A DNA stretch of 64,000 bases from assembly GCF_020985305.1 (NCBI RefSeq), contig NZ_CP087588.1, positions 1,178,001 through 1,242,000 of the forward strand, read 5' to 3'. How positions within the stretch are numbered: the stretch's first letter is position 1; each line of letters begins with the position of its first letter. The notes beneath the pieces were generated by a model. The model ran no database searches. It saw nothing but the letters and a program-made list of their open reading frames with translations, and was not told where the DNA came from. Position numbers and translations under genes: made by a program. This document shows positions 35,603-45,942 of the stretch, in pieces. Source of the DNA: Croceicoccus sp. Ery15. GTDB lineage: Bacteria; Pseudomonadota; Alphaproteobacteria; Sphingomonadales; Sphingomonadaceae.

Positions 35603-36047
35603 AGGGTTGAAAATTCTTCGGGGGCGGACATCGGAAACTGCCCACCCCCGCGACGTCACCGCCGCCTCACCCTTGAAAATGACCATCCGGGTCGCAGAAA
35701 GACAGTCATTCCCGCAGGCAAGCCATTTCGGCCGATATGCGAACGGCAAAGCGCATCGCGACCGGGGTCGGGAAAGCTGAAATCATTCGACGGAATTCCG
35801 GCAGCGTGCACGTCCCCCGCACGCCCGACGACCCGTCAACGACGGTGCCGACCTGTCACGCCAATGCCTGAACCTTCCCCAACCCGTCTGGTCCACGCCT
35901 GCCATCGCGGGCCATGACCCCGACGGAATGTAACATTTCATGCACCGTGGACGTATCGGTAACCGTTCATCGCGCGTAAAGGCAAGGAAATTCTTCAAAT
36001 CCTAAGCGATCCGAAGCCTTCCCTGCCTGCGGGCGTTAACGATTTTC
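35603..36047. other. 445-bp gap between convergent radC and pyrG
   Basis: No convincing gene. A 71-codon minus-strand frame (35783-35998) has Arg/Cys-rich shadow-like sequence and no ribosome-binding site. A weak inverted repeat just after radC (CGGGGG ... CCCCCG, about 35617-35650) may help to end radC transcription but lacks a T-run. The rest shows no clear signal. Confidence 0.6.
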
Positions 36048-37679
36048 CTAAACGAGCCGCGACTGCTCCAGTGCCGCCTTGATGAATCCGGCAAACAGCG
36101 GATGGGGCGCGAATGGACGGCTCTTGTATTCGGGATGGAATTGCACGCCGACGAACCACGGGTGGTCGGGGCGTTCCACGATTTCGGGCAGCAGGCCGTC
36201 GGGCGACATGCCCGAAAACAGCAAGCCGCCTTGTTCCAGCGCTTCGCGATAGGCGACGTTCACTTCGTAACGGTGGCGGTGGCGCTCGGATATCTCGGTG
36301 CTGCCATACAGATTGGCTGCGCGGCTGTTGCCCGCCAGCTTCGCGTCATAGGCGCCAAGCCGCATCGTACCGCCAAGGTCACCGCCCTCGGCGCGCTTTT
36401 CAAGCCCTTCGGCGGTCATCCATTCGGTGATGATGCCGACGACAGGCTCGCTCGTTTCGCCGAACTCGGTCGAACTTGCGCCGGCGATTCCCGCCGTGTT
36501 CCGGGCGCCTTCGATGCAGGCCATCTGCATGCCGAGACAGATGCCGAGGAATGGCACGTCGCGTTCACGGGCAAAGCGGACGCTCTCGATCTTGCCTTCG
36601 CTGCCCCGTTCGCCAAAACCGCCGGGGACGAGGATGCCGTGCATCGGTTCCAGCGCCGCCACGATGTCCGATTCATCCTGTTCGAACAATTCGGCATCGA
36701 TCCACTTCACATGGACCTTGGTGCGATTGGCCATTCCGCCGTGAATCAGCGCTTCGTTCAGCGATTTATACGCATCGGGCAGGCCGACATATTTGCCGAC
36801 CACACCGATGGTCACCTCACCCTCCGGATTCTCGAACCGGTCGACGATGTCGTCCCAGCCCGCCAGTTCGGGTGCCGGTGCATCCATGCGGAAATGGCGC
36901 AGAACCTCTGCGTCGAGACCCTCGGCATGATATTGCAGCGGCACCGCATAGATGCTGCTGGCATCGAGCGCGGGAATGACCGCTTCTGTCCGCACGTTGC
37001 AGAACTGCGCGATCTTGCGGCGTTCGCTTTCGGGCAATTCATGTTCGCAGCGGCACAGCAGCAGGTCGGGCTGTACGCCAAGGCTCGTCAGCTCGCGCAC
37101 CGAATGCTGGGTGGGCTTGGTCTTCAGCTCGCCCGCCGCCTTGATATAGGGCACCAGCGTCACGTGAATCGCGGCGGTCTGTTCGCGCGGCAGTTCGTTA
37201 CGCAGCTGGCGAATCGCTTCGATAAAGGGAAGCCCCTCGATATCGCCGACGGTGCCGCCGAATTCGCACAGGACGAAATCCAGCCCCTCGGTATCGGCAA
37301 GGGCGAATTGCTTGATCGCGTCGGTCACATGCGGGATCACCTGAACGGTCGCGCCCAGATAATCACCACGCCGTTCCCTGGCGATGATCGACTGATAGAT
37401 CCGCCCGCTGGTGATATTGTCGCCCTGATGCGCCGACACGCCGGTAAAGCGTTCGTAGTGGCCCAGATCGAGGTCGGTTTCCGCCCCGTCGTCGGTCACG
37501 AAAACCTCGCCGTGCTGATAGGGGCTCATCGTCCCCGGATCGACGTTGAGATAGGGGTCGAACTTACGAATGCGGACCTTGTAGCCACGCGCTTGCAAAA
37601 GGGCAGCCAGCGATGCCGCCATAAGACCTTTGCCGAGCGAGGAGACCACGCCGCCGGTGATGAAAATGTACCGCGCCAT
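36048..37679 (-). CDS. pyrG: CTP synthase
   Basis: Makes CTP from UTP with glutamine or ammonia. The synthetase domain starts [14 protein letters not shown] (P-loop, about residues 6-19) with [14 protein letters not shown]. The class I glutaminase domain has the Cys in GICLGMQ and the His-Glu pair in FHPEYKSRP. 543 aa, normal. Last of the tpiA-secG-pyrG series on the minus strand; a hairpin lies before it (37765-37787). Confidence 0.98.
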   Translation of the reverse strand: MARYIFITGGVVSSLGKGLMAASLAALLQARGYKVRIRKFDPYLNVDPGTMSPYQHGEVFVTDDGAETDLDLGHYERFTGVSAHQGDNITSGRIYQSIIARERRGDYLGATVQVIPHVTDAIKQFALADTEGLDFVLCEFGGTVGDIEGLPFIEAIRQLRNELPREQTAAIHVTLVPYIKAAGELKTKPTQHSVRELTSLGVQPDLLLCRCEHELPESERRKIAQFCNVRTEAVIPALDASSIYAVPLQYHAEGLDAEVLRHFRMDAPAPELAGWDDIVDRFENPEGEVTIGVVGKYVGLPDAYKSLNEALIHGGMANRTKVHVKWIDAELFEQDESDIVAALEPMHGILVPGGFGERGSEGKIESVRFARERDVPFLGICLGMQMACIEGARNTAGIAGASSTEFGETSEPVVGIITEWMTAEGLEKRAEGGDLGGTMRLGAYDAKLAGNSRAANLYGSTEISERHRHRYEVNVAYREALEQGGLLFSGMSPDGLLPEIVERPDHPWFVGVQFHPEYKSRPFAPHPLFAGFIKAALEQSRLV

Positions 37680-37764
37680 GGGGGTTGGGCCTTAGTCGAA
37701 AGAATCGAAATGGGGCAAGCTTCGTGTGAAGCCTGCGGCCGCTTTTCGTCAATTTAATGGGGAT

Positions 37765-37787
37765 GGACCGGATAAGCGATCCGGTCC
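37765..37787 (-). terminator. Hairpin between secG and pyrG
   Basis: GGACCGGA and TCCGGTCC pair perfectly (8 bp) with a 7-base loop, 36 bp past the secG stop. The downstream minus-strand sequence (ATCCCCATTAAATT) is only mildly T-rich. Likely a weak terminator or attenuator before pyrG. Confidence 0.45.
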
Positions 37788-37823
37788 GGTGCTGATTTCA
37801 GGGCGGAACCCTATGTGGCCCGG

Positions 37824-38207
37824 TTATTCGGCCGAACCGGCCAGCGGATCTGCATCGGCAGCCGGCGCCGCCTCGCCCGCAGGAGCGGGAGTCGCCGCAG
37901 GAACGGCAGGCGCCAGCGGATCGGGCGCTGCGGCGGGGATCGTACGGTCGAGCGAGGTATCGATTTCGCTGCCCTGCGTGGTTTCGACGGCAATCGCCGC
38001 CAGCGCGATCGACAGCACGACGAACAGAACAGCCAGAATGCCGGTGGCCCGCGTCATGAAATTGGCCGCACCGCGCGCGCTCATCAGGCCGGACGGGCTA
38101 CCGCCCACGCCAAGCCCGCCGCCTTCCGACTGCTGCATCAGGATCGCGCCGACCAGCGCCGCACCAACAATCGCTTGAACGATGGTAAGAAACAGGAAAA
38201 GCGACAT
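37824..38207 (-). CDS. secG: Preprotein translocase subunit SecG
   Basis: Auxiliary subunit of the SecYEG channel. Two transmembrane helices (LFLFLTIVQAIVGAALVGAIL and ATGILAVLFVVLSIALAAI) flank the conserved EGGGLGVGGSPSGLMSARGAANFMTRAT. A Pro/Ala-rich tail makes it 127 aa, common in alphaproteobacteria. Lies between tpiA and pyrG, a classic order. Confidence 0.96.
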   Translation of the reverse strand: MSLFLFLTIVQAIVGAALVGAILMQQSEGGGLGVGGSPSGLMSARGAANFMTRATGILAVLFVVLSIALAAIAVETTQGSEIDTSLDRTIPAAAPDPLAPAVPAATPAPAGEAAPAADADPLAGSAE

Positions 38208-38376
38208 CGATTGATCCGGTTATGCAGACAGACAACAAGTTTGCGAAAAATAGGAGCCGCGCGTGCCTATGCAAGCCCGTGCGCCGATCCAAGGCGGCGG
38301 CTCTTACCGGCAGCGGCCCTAACTTGCAAGCAACCCGAACTGGGAAGCAAAGGGGCGGGGGGCAAGTTTCGGACGT

Positions 38377-39126
38377 TCAGCCTTCGTCCAAAGAGGATGC
38401 CGCCGCGATGATCGGTACGAAACCGTCCGCCGTCAGGCTGGCCCCGCCGACCAGCGCGCCGCCCACTTCGGATGCCGACAGCAATTCGGCCGCGTTATCG
38501 CCCTTGACCGACCCGCCATAGAGAATGCGGATTTCCTTCCCCTCGTCCCCGTAACGGTCCATCAGCACCGCGCGCAGCCATTTATGCATGGTACCCACAT
38601 CCTGAACCGACGGGACGCGACCCGTGCCGATGGCCCAGATCGGTTCATAGGCGACCGACAGGCGCTGCGGCGAATCGGGCAGGCAATCGGCCAGCTGGCG
38701 CGCGACGATCTTCTCCGCCTCGCCCGAATCGCGCTGCTCCGCGCTTTCGCCCACGCACAGGATCACGCCAAGGTCGACGGCCTGCGCCGCTTCGGCCTTG
38801 GCCTTGACGTCCGCGTTGGTCTCGCCATGGTCGGCGCGGCGCTCGGAATGGCCGACGATCACGAAATCGGCCCCCGCCTCGCGCAGCATGGCGGCCGAAA
38901 TATCGCCGGTATGCGCACCCTTCTCGGACGAATGGCAATTCTGCGCGCCCACGCCGATCTGGTTCACCGCCTCTCGCAGTGCCGAAATCAGCGTTGCGGG
39001 CGGCGCGATCGCCACCTCTACCTTGGGCAGGCGCGACGAAGCGCGGTCGATGGCGCGCGCCTCGCTAAGATCGGTGCGCATGCCGTGCATTTTCCAGTTT
39101 CCGACTACATAGCAACGTTGTGCCAT
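38377..39126 (-). CDS. tpiA: Triose-phosphate isomerase
   Basis: Interconverts dihydroxyacetone phosphate and glyceraldehyde 3-phosphate. Active-site Lys in VGNWKMHG, His in VIVGHSERR and Glu in AYEPIWAIGTG are all present. 249 aa. Divergent from the PpiD gene across a 311-bp region. Confidence 0.98.
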   Translation of the reverse strand: MAQRCYVVGNWKMHGMRTDLSEARAIDRASSRLPKVEVAIAPPATLISALREAVNQIGVGAQNCHSSEKGAHTGDISAAMLREAGADFVIVGHSERRADHGETNADVKAKAEAAQAVDLGVILCVGESAEQRDSGEAEKIVARQLADCLPDSPQRLSVAYEPIWAIGTGRVPSVQDVGTMHKWLRAVLMDRYGDEGKEIRILYGGSVKGDNAAELLSASEVGGALVGGASLTADGFVPIIAAASSLDEG

Positions 39127-39182
39127 CGATTACCCGTCCGCCCTGTTTGTGATCCGTGCTGTCACAATGACAACGCCCGAAG

Positions 39183-39221
39183 GAATGACCCGGAAAGAAT
39201 GACCCGGGAAGAATGACAGAG
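39183..39221. repeat. Short tandem repeat in the tpiA-ppiD divergent region
   Basis: A 14-bp unit (GAATGACCCGGAAA, then GAATGACCCGGGAA) is repeated twice and followed by a third partial copy GAATGACAGAG. It lies 57 bp upstream of tpiA in the 311-bp gap (39127-39437), which otherwise shows no clear promoter. It may be a binding-site cluster or simple slippage. Confidence 0.6.
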
Positions 39222-39437
39222 TCGATAGCCCTGCCGGTCGGCGGCGGCTAGCCCATGGAGGGTTTTGTGTCAAAACGGTAGCGGACCGGTCGTGCCCGCT
39301 TTGCGGGGACGGTGTTGCAGCGCGGCCATCACCCGCCTAAAGCCGTGCGCCAATGCATCGCGCCGGTCCGGTTTCACGCCGGGCCATGCGAAGAAAATGA
39401 CGGCCCCTTACGGCCAAATTACGGATTGCCAGTCACC

Positions 39438-41366
39438 ATGATCCAGGGTTTTCGCAAGCTTTTCCAATCTCCGCTCGGCCTTGCGCTGACTTTGGGCTTT
39501 GTCGCGCTGATCGCTTTGGCGTTTGCCAGCGCGGATATCACCGGATCGGGCTTTGGCGGCATCGCGGGAAGCGAGCGCGTGGCGACGGTGGGCGACCAGA
39601 AAATCACCACGTCGCAATTGCGCACCACCGTGGGCAGCGCGTTCGAACAGGCGCGGGAAAATAATCCGACCGCGACCATGGAGGATTTTCTGGAGGCCGG
39701 CGCGATCGACAATCTGCTGGACCAGATGGTCGAACGCTATGCACTTTACGATTTCGGCCTGTCCAAGGGGGTGCGCATCGGCGATTCGCTGATCGGCAGC
39801 GAATTGACGCAGATGGCCGCGTTTCAGGGGCCCGACGGAAAATTCAGCCAGGACCTCTATAATCAGGCCATCCAGCGTCGCGGCCTTTCGGACCAGATGG
39901 TGCGCGAGGATATCGGACAGGGTCTTGTCTCGCGCATGTTGCTGGTGCCCACGACCTATGGGGACAAGGCACCGCTGAATGTCGCGCGCCGATATGCGGG
40001 GCTGCTCAACGAAACGCGCCATGGCGGCGTGGCGCTGATCCCCAGCCCTGCCTTTATCGATCAGGAACCGGTCGACGATGCGGTACTGAAAAAATACCTC
40101 GCCGACAATCGCGACACCTATATGCTGCCCGAGCGTCGCACGATCCGCCTTGCGACTTTCGGCGCGGAAGTGCTGGGGGATGCGGCCAAGCCGACCGAGG
40201 CCGAGATTGCCGAACGCTATAAGGCGAATGCCAGCCAGTATACCGCGCGCGAGGAGCGCGAGTTCGAGCAGCTGATCGTACCGACCGAAGCCGCGGCCAA
40301 TGCGCTGAAAGGGCAGATCGCTTCCCCCTCGCAATTGCGGGCCGTGGCGGAAAAGCAGGGGCTTGAGACGAACACGGTCACCGCCACCAGCCGCCAGCAA
40401 CTGACCTCGACATCAACGCCGCAGGTTGCAGCCGCCGTTTATGACGCGGCCTCGGGCAGCATCGTCGGGCCGGTTCGCGGACCGCTGGGTTTTTACCTGA
40501 TCCGCGTCGGCAAGGTCACTCCGGTCGCGGCACGCGGTATCGATGCCGTGCGCGGCGAGATTGCCGAAGCGATCGGGCAGGAAAAAACCCGCAGCCTGAT
40601 GGCCGACCGCGCCTCACAGATCGAGGATCGCCTGCAGTCGGGCGCAAGCCTTGCCGATGTCGCCAAATCGCTGAATGCCGAGGTGAGCAATACGCCCCCG
40701 CTGACCGAGGATGGCAGCGTGTTCGGCGAAGGCGAAGTCGATCCATCGGAAGCGCGTCTGGCGCAAACCGTGTTTGCCATGCAGCCCGGTGGCGATGCGC
40801 AAATCGCGGCCAGCATGGACGGACAACGCTATGTGATCTTTGAACCCGGCGAAGTCACCCGTGCCGCGCCGCCGCCGTTCGACGACATCAAGGACGTGCT
40901 GACGCGCAATTACAAGCTGGAACAGGGCTCTGAAAAGGCGAAGGCTGCCGCCGACAAGGTGATGGCCGCGATCAAGGGCGGCAAGACCCTGTCCGAGGCG
41001 CTGGCCGGTCTCGATGTTCGCACACCGCCGGTCGACAGCATCGATCTGTCGCGCCGCCAGCTGATGGCGCAGCGCCAGCAACGCGGCATCGCGCCGCCGC
41101 TGGCCCTGATGTTCACCATGGCACCCAAGACCGCGAAACGGCTGGAAGCGCCCAATGGTCTGGGCTGGTTCATCGTCTCGCTCGACAGCATCGACGTACC
41201 CGAACTGGCCGACGACGATCCAATCATCGCGCAAACGCAGGCCGAATTGTCGCATCTTCGCCAGCAGGAGCTGATCGACCAGCTTCGCGTTGCGATTGCA
41301 AAGGAAGTGCCGGTGACTCGCAATGACAATGCGATTGCCGCCGTTCGCACCCAGCTTGCGCCCTAG
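39438..41366 (+). CDS. ppiD: PpiD-like periplasmic peptidyl-prolyl isomerase/chaperone
   Basis: Inner-membrane-anchored folding factor at the Sec exit. One N-terminal transmembrane helix (GLALTLGFVALIALAFA, about residues 14-30), a SurA_N-like helical region up to about 200, then a PpiC-type parvulin domain at about 265-355 (EFEQLIVPTE ... GPLGFYLIRVG). The C-terminal third is helical, and a second conserved block lies near FGEGEVDPSEARLAQTVFAM. 642 aa. ATG 39438 chosen; the frame upstream is not signal-like. Precedes trpE, a standard order in sphingomonads. Confidence 0.92.
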   Translation: MIQGFRKLFQSPLGLALTLGFVALIALAFASADITGSGFGGIAGSERVATVGDQKITTSQLRTTVGSAFEQARENNPTATMEDFLEAGAIDNLLDQMVERYALYDFGLSKGVRIGDSLIGSELTQMAAFQGPDGKFSQDLYNQAIQRRGLSDQMVREDIGQGLVSRMLLVPTTYGDKAPLNVARRYAGLLNETRHGGVALIPSPAFIDQEPVDDAVLKKYLADNRDTYMLPERRTIRLATFGAEVLGDAAKPTEAEIAERYKANASQYTAREEREFEQLIVPTEAAANALKGQIASPSQLRAVAEKQGLETNTVTATSRQQLTSTSTPQVAAAVYDAASGSIVGPVRGPLGFYLIRVGKVTPVAARGIDAVRGEIAEAIGQEKTRSLMADRASQIEDRLQSGASLADVAKSLNAEVSNTPPLTEDGSVFGEGEVDPSEARLAQTVFAMQPGGDAQIAASMDGQRYVIFEPGEVTRAAPPPFDDIKDVLTRNYKLEQGSEKAKAAADKVMAAIKGGKTLSEALAGLDVRTPPVDSIDLSRRQLMAQRQQRGIAPPLALMFTMAPKTAKRLEAPNGLGWFIVSLDSIDVPELADDDPIIAQTQAELSHLRQQELIDQLRVAIAKEVPVTRNDNAIAAVRTQLAP

Positions 41367-41405
41367 CGCAATTGATCGCCCGTATATAAGCGAACCGCCA
41401 ACACG

Positions 41406-42956
41406 ATGACCGACACCGCCGTCCCCGAAAACGCGGATCACGCCCGCGACGCCTTTGCCGCCAGCCAGTTGCGCGCGGGACGCGCAGGCGTGGTCTGGCG
41501 CAAGGTGATCGCGGATTGCGAAACGCCGGTGGCCGCCGCGGTCAAGCTGATCGAACCGGGTCGCGGCGATTTCCTGTTGGAATCGGTCGAAGGGGGCGAG
41601 ACGCGCGGGCGTTACTCGCTTGTCGGGCTGGATCCCGACCTGCTGTTCCGCGCAAGGGGCGATACGGCGGAAATCAACCGCATCTGGCGGCATGACCGCA
41701 ACGCTTTCGTCCAGCTGAAGGACGAGCCGCTGACCGCATTGCGCAATCTGGCGGCCAGCTGCCGTTTCGATGTGCCCGATGAATTGCCGCCCGCGCTTGC
41801 CTGTCTTGTCGGCTATTTCGGGTATGAAACGATCGGTCTGGTCGAGGATATCGCACGGCCCGCGCCCAATCCGCTGGACCTGCCCGACATGATCTTCGCG
41901 CGGCCCACGCTGATCCTCGTGTTCGACCGGCTGAAGGACACGCTGTTCTGCATCGCGCCCGTCTGGCCCTCGGAAAGCAGCGCCGATAATGCCGTTTCCG
42001 CCGCGGCAGAGCGGATCGAGGCCTGTCTGGCAAAGCTGCAGGGCGCGCGCCTGTCAACGCCCCCGCTTTTGCCCGAAGAGGCCGAGGCAGCGCTGACCCC
42101 GCAATTGCCCGCGGGCCGCTATACCGAGATGGTGCGCGCGGCCAAGGATTACATTACGGCGGGCGATATCTTTCAGGTGGTTCTGGCGCAGCGTTTCACG
42201 TGCCCCTTCCCGCTGCCTCCGCTGGCGCTTTACCGCGCGTTGCGGCGAGTGAACCCCTCGCCCTTCCTCTATTTCCTCGACTTGCCCGGCTTTGCGCTGA
42301 CGGGGTCCAGCCCCGAAATCCTCGTGCGCGTGCGCGGCGGGGCGGACGGCAAGCCCGAGGTGACGATCCGGCCCATCGCGGGCACCCGCCCCCGCGGCAA
42401 AGACGCAGAGGAAGACCGCGCCAATCGCGACAGCCTGCTGGCCGATCCCAAGGAACGCGCCGAACATCTGATGCTGCTCGATCTTGGCCGCAACGATGTG
42501 GGCCGCGTGGCGAAACCGGGCACGGTGCGCGTGACCGAAAGCTATACGGTCGAACACTACAGCCATGTCATGCATATCGTGTCGAACGTGGTGGGCGATC
42601 TGGCGGCCGATGCCGATGCCATCGACGCCATGTTCGCAGGTTTTCCTGCAGGCACGGTCAGCGGCGCGCCCAAGGTGCGGGCCTGCCAGATCATTGCCGA
42701 GCTGGAGCCGGAAACCCGCGGTGCCTATGCGGGCGGCGTCGGCTATTTCGCGCCGGACGGATCGGTGGACAGCTGCATCGTCCTGCGCACCGCAGTGGTC
42801 AAGGACGGGGTGATGCATGTGCAGGCAGGCGCGGGCATCGTGGCCGATTCCGATCCCGCCTATGAACAGCGGGAGTGCGAAGCAAAGGCGGGCGCATTGC
42901 TCGCCGCCGCGAAAGAGGCACTCAGCCTCGCGGGTGAGCCGGGATACGGGCAATAG
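41406..42956 (+). CDS. trpE: Anthranilate synthase component I
   Basis: Converts chorismate to anthranilate, the first committed step to tryptophan. The chorismate-binding domain carries GDIFQVVLAQRF, RPIAGTRPRGKDAEEDRAN, LDLGRNDVGRVAKPG and FPAGTVSGAPKVRA. 516 aa. A TATATAAG element lies about 25 bp before the ATG and may be part of a promoter. No leader peptide or Trp-rich attenuator was seen. Followed by trpG. Confidence 0.98.
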   Translation: MTDTAVPENADHARDAFAASQLRAGRAGVVWRKVIADCETPVAAAVKLIEPGRGDFLLESVEGGETRGRYSLVGLDPDLLFRARGDTAEINRIWRHDRNAFVQLKDEPLTALRNLAASCRFDVPDELPPALACLVGYFGYETIGLVEDIARPAPNPLDLPDMIFARPTLILVFDRLKDTLFCIAPVWPSESSADNAVSAAAERIEACLAKLQGARLSTPPLLPEEAEAALTPQLPAGRYTEMVRAAKDYITAGDIFQVVLAQRFTCPFPLPPLALYRALRRVNPSPFLYFLDLPGFALTGSSPEILVRVRGGADGKPEVTIRPIAGTRPRGKDAEEDRANRDSLLADPKERAEHLMLLDLGRNDVGRVAKPGTVRVTESYTVEHYSHVMHIVSNVVGDLAADADAIDAMFAGFPAGTVSGAPKVRACQIIAELEPETRGAYAGGVGYFAPDGSVDSCIVLRTAVVKDGVMHVQAGAGIVADSDPAYEQRECEAKAGALLAAAKEALSLAGEPGYGQ

Positions 42957-43017
42957 GCCCGCCCCGCTTCCCCCGCCGCCTTGATCTCGGCCCTATTCGC
43001 GCGCAAAGGCGGGCATC

Positions 43018-43635
43018 ATGATCCTTGTCATCGACAATTACGACAGCTTCACCTGGAACCTCGTCCATTATCTGATGGAAATGGGCGCAAAGGTGGAAGT
43101 GGTGCGCAACGACGCCATCACGGCAGCAGATGCACTGAAAACCGGCGCGAAAGGCTTTCTGATCTCGCCCGGACCCTGCACGCCCGACGAAGCGGGAATC
43201 AGCCTCGACCTCGTCGGCGCTTGCGCCGATGCGCGGCTGCCGCTGCTGGGCGTGTGCCTTGGCCACCAGTCCATCGGGCAATATTTCGGCGGCAAGGTCG
43301 TTCGCGGCGGGCTGATGCATGGCAAGACCTCGCCCGTCGATCATGACGGAACGGGCGTATTCGCTGGCCTGCCCTCGCCCTTTACCGCCACGCGCTATCA
43401 CAGCCTTGTGGTAGAGGACGTGCCCGATTGCCTGAAGATCAACGCCACCACGCCGCGTCCGGACGAGGATGGCACCCATGCCATGGGCTTCCGCCACGAA
43501 AGCCTGCCGATCCACGGTGTTCAGTTCCACCCCGAAAGCATCGCCACGCAGCACGGCCATGCCATGCTTGCCAATTTCCTTGCGCTATGCGGGATCGACG
43601 CGGTTCTGCCTGCCGAACAGGCCGTGGTCGCATGA
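43018..43635 (+). CDS. trpG: Anthranilate/aminodeoxychorismate synthase component II (glutaminase)
   Basis: Class I glutamine amidotransferase supplying ammonia to TrpE, and possibly also to PabB. The nucleophile is in [11 protein letters not shown]; His and Glu are in [10 protein letters not shown]. 205 aa. Starts 61 bp after trpE and ends in an ATGA overlap with trpD. Confidence 0.97.
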   Translation: MILVIDNYDSFTWNLVHYLMEMGAKVEVVRNDAITAADALKTGAKGFLISPGPCTPDEAGISLDLVGACADARLPLLGVCLGHQSIGQYFGGKVVRGGLMHGKTSPVDHDGTGVFAGLPSPFTATRYHSLVVEDVPDCLKINATTPRPDEDGTHAMGFRHESLPIHGVQFHPESIATQHGHAMLANFLALCGIDAVLPAEQAVVA

Positions 43636-44621
43636 TGGCATCGACCGGACTGACCATCGACGAAGCCGAAGCGCTGGTCGGCAAGATGCTCGACGGCGAA
43701 ATGGCGGACGATGCCATTGCCGATGCGCTGACCGCCATGGCGGAGCGCGGCGAAACGGCAGAGGAAATCGCCGGTGCCGTGCGTGCCATGCGCGCAAGGA
43801 TGAAGCCGGTTCCCGCGCCCGCGCTTGCCATCGATGTTTGCGGCACGGGCGGCGACGGGCAGCATTCGCTGAACGTATCCACTGCCGTGGCGCTGGTGGT
43901 GGCCGCTTGCGGCGTGCCTGTGGCGAAACACGGCAATCGCGCGGCCAGCAGCAAGGCGGGCGGGGCCGATACGCTGGAAAGCCTTGGCCTGAACCTCGAC
44001 AAGGCCGGTGCGCTGGCGGCGCAGACCCTGCCGGATCTGTCCATCGCCTTTCTGTTTGCCCAATCGCACCATCCCGCGCTGGGCCGCATTGCCCCGATCC
44101 GCAAGGCACTGGGTCGCCGCACCATCTTCAACTTCACCGGCCCGCTGGCCAATCCCGCCAGTGTCACCCGCCAGCTGGTCGGCGTCGCCAGCCCCGCTCT
44201 GGTGCCCGTTTACGCGCGCGCCATGCGCGATCTGGGCACCGAACGCGCACTGGTCGTGTCAGGCATGGAAGGTCTGGACGAATTATCGATTGCCGGGCCC
44301 AGCAGGACCGAAGCGATCGGGTTCGACTTTCCGTCCGAGATCGGCCCCGAAGACGCGGGCCTGCCTGTCCATCCGCTCGATGAGATCAAGGGGGGCGACG
44401 CGGATTTCAACGCCGCTGCCCTGCGCGACTTGCTGATGGGGGCCAAAGGTGCCTATCGCGACACGGTGATCTTCAACGCCGCCGCCGCACTTGTGGTCGC
44501 GGGCGAAGCCGAAACCTTGCGCGAAGGCGCGGAAGAAGCCGCCGAAGTCATCGACAAGGGGCTGGTGAAAGCCTTGCTCGACTGCTGGATCGGCGTCGTG
44601 AATTCGGGAAAACTGGCATGA
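43632..44621 (+). CDS. trpD: Anthranilate phosphoribosyltransferase
   Basis: Transfers phosphoribose from PRPP to anthranilate. The PRPP site is [35 protein letters not shown] and [14 protein letters not shown] are family signatures. 329 aa. The ATG at 43632 (or ATG 43635 directly after) overlaps the trpG stop; the stop overlaps trpC (ATGA). Confidence 0.97.
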   Translation: MMASTGLTIDEAEALVGKMLDGEMADDAIADALTAMAERGETAEEIAGAVRAMRARMKPVPAPALAIDVCGTGGDGQHSLNVSTAVALVVAACGVPVAKHGNRAASSKAGGADTLESLGLNLDKAGALAAQTLPDLSIAFLFAQSHHPALGRIAPIRKALGRRTIFNFTGPLANPASVTRQLVGVASPALVPVYARAMRDLGTERALVVSGMEGLDELSIAGPSRTEAIGFDFPSEIGPEDAGLPVHPLDEIKGGDADFNAAALRDLLMGAKGAYRDTVIFNAAAALVVAGEAETLREGAEEAAEVIDKGLVKALLDCWIGVVNSGKLA

Positions 44622-45448
44622 GCAACCGTCTGCTCGAGATTTGCGACGTCAAACGCGGCGAAGTCGCCCTTCGCAAGGCGCAGCGTTCCCTGCGCGATCT
44701 GGAAGTGCTGGCCCGCGCACAGGAAGCACCGCGCGGTTTCGCCGCGCGGCTGGAACAGGCATCGCGGCGCGGCTTTGGGCTGATCGCGGAAATCAAGAAA
44801 GCTTCGCCTTCCAAAGGCCTGATTCGCGCTGATTTCGACCCACCCGAACATGCCCGCGCCTATGCCGCCGGCGGGGCGACCTGCCTGTCGGTGCTGACCG
44901 ATGCGCCGCATTTTCAGGGGCACGAGGATTATCTCGTCGCCGCGCGCGCCGCCTGTACCCTGCCCGTGCTGCGCAAGGATTTCATGGTCGACCCCTGGCA
45001 AGTGACCGAAGCGCGCGCCATTGGCGCCGATGCGATCCTGATCATCGTCGCCGCGCTCGACGATACGCTCGCCGCCGAGATCGAGGCCGCCGCCATCGAA
45101 GCGCATATGGATGTGCTGGTCGAAGTGCATGACGAGGCCGAGATGGAGCGCGCGCACCGGCTGCGGTCGCGGCTGATCGGCGTCAACAACCGCGATCTGC
45201 GCACATTCACGACCGACATCGCCACCACCGCCCGGCTTGCCCCGCTGGCCCCGCAAGGCGCCCTGCTGGTCAGCGAAAGCGGCATCGCCAGCCATGCCGA
45301 CGTGCAGAGAGTGTGCGAAACCTCGGGCGCGCGTTGTTTCTTGGTGGGAGAGAGCCTGATGCGGCAGGACGACGTGGCCACTGCCACACGCGACCTTTTG
45401 GGTCTTCCCCGCCTGTCCGGCATGGCCGGACCGCTCGGAACGCGATGA
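44618..45448 (+). CDS. trpC: Indole-3-glycerol phosphate synthase
   Basis: Closes the indole ring of tryptophan. The (beta/alpha)8 barrel shows [40 protein letters not shown] and [11 protein letters not shown], with the catalytic Lys/Glu pairs. 276 aa, without a TrpF fusion. Coupled by 4-bp overlaps to trpD before it and moaC after it. Confidence 0.97.
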   Translation: MSNRLLEICDVKRGEVALRKAQRSLRDLEVLARAQEAPRGFAARLEQASRRGFGLIAEIKKASPSKGLIRADFDPPEHARAYAAGGATCLSVLTDAPHFQGHEDYLVAARAACTLPVLRKDFMVDPWQVTEARAIGADAILIIVAALDDTLAAEIEAAAIEAHMDVLVEVHDEAEMERAHRLRSRLIGVNNRDLRTFTTDIATTARLAPLAPQGALLVSESGIASHADVQRVCETSGARCFLVGESLMRQDDVATATRDLLGLPRLSGMAGPLGTR

Positions 45449-45942
45449 TGGGCAGCAGGCTGTCCCATATCGATGCCGCGGGAAATGCGCGCATGGTCGA
45501 CATCGGCGGCAAGGCCGCAGCGCGCCGCATCGCGGTCGCCAGTGGCATCATCACCATGTCAGACGAAGCACTGCAGGCGATCCGCGAAGGCAGTGTGAAA
45601 AAGGGCGACGTGCTGGCGACGGCGCGCATCGCCGGTATCATGGCGGCGAAAAAGACGGGCGAGCTGGTGCCGCTGTGTCATCCGCTGCCCATCGATGCAG
45701 TGAATGTCGATTTCGCGTTCGAACACGGCGCGATCCGCGCCAGCGCCAGCGCCGCGATCGAGGCGAAGACCGGTGTGGAGATGGAAGCGATCACGGCCGT
45801 TTCAGTTGCGCTGATCACGATTTACGACATGGCCAAGGCTCTGGACAAGGGGATGGTCATCGGCGGTATCCGCCTGATCGCCAAGGATGGCGGCAAATCG
45901 GGCCGCTGGCGCGCCGCAGGGCACGAGGATCTGGAGCTTTGA
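45445..45942 (+). CDS. moaC: Cyclic pyranopterin monophosphate synthase MoaC
   Basis: Second enzyme of molybdenum cofactor synthesis. Signatures: [47 protein letters not shown] and the active-site [10 protein letters not shown]. 165 aa. ATG 45445 overlaps the trpC stop; the longer frame into trpC is a shadow. Its stop overlaps the TTG start of moeA. Confidence 0.97.
   Translation: MMGSRLSHIDAAGNARMVDIGGKAAARRIAVASGIITMSDEALQAIREGSVKKGDVLATARIAGIMAAKKTGELVPLCHPLPIDAVNVDFAFEHGAIRASASAAIEAKTGVEMEAITAVSVALITIYDMAKALDKGMVIGGIRLIAKDGGKSGRWRAAGHEDLEL

Noticed and set aside
35783..35998. 71-codon frame in the radC-pyrG gap
   Set aside because: No ribosome-binding site, Arg/Cys-rich composition typical of non-coding frames.
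36102..37757. 551-codon plus-strand open frame opposite pyrG
   Set aside because: Antisense shadow of pyrG.
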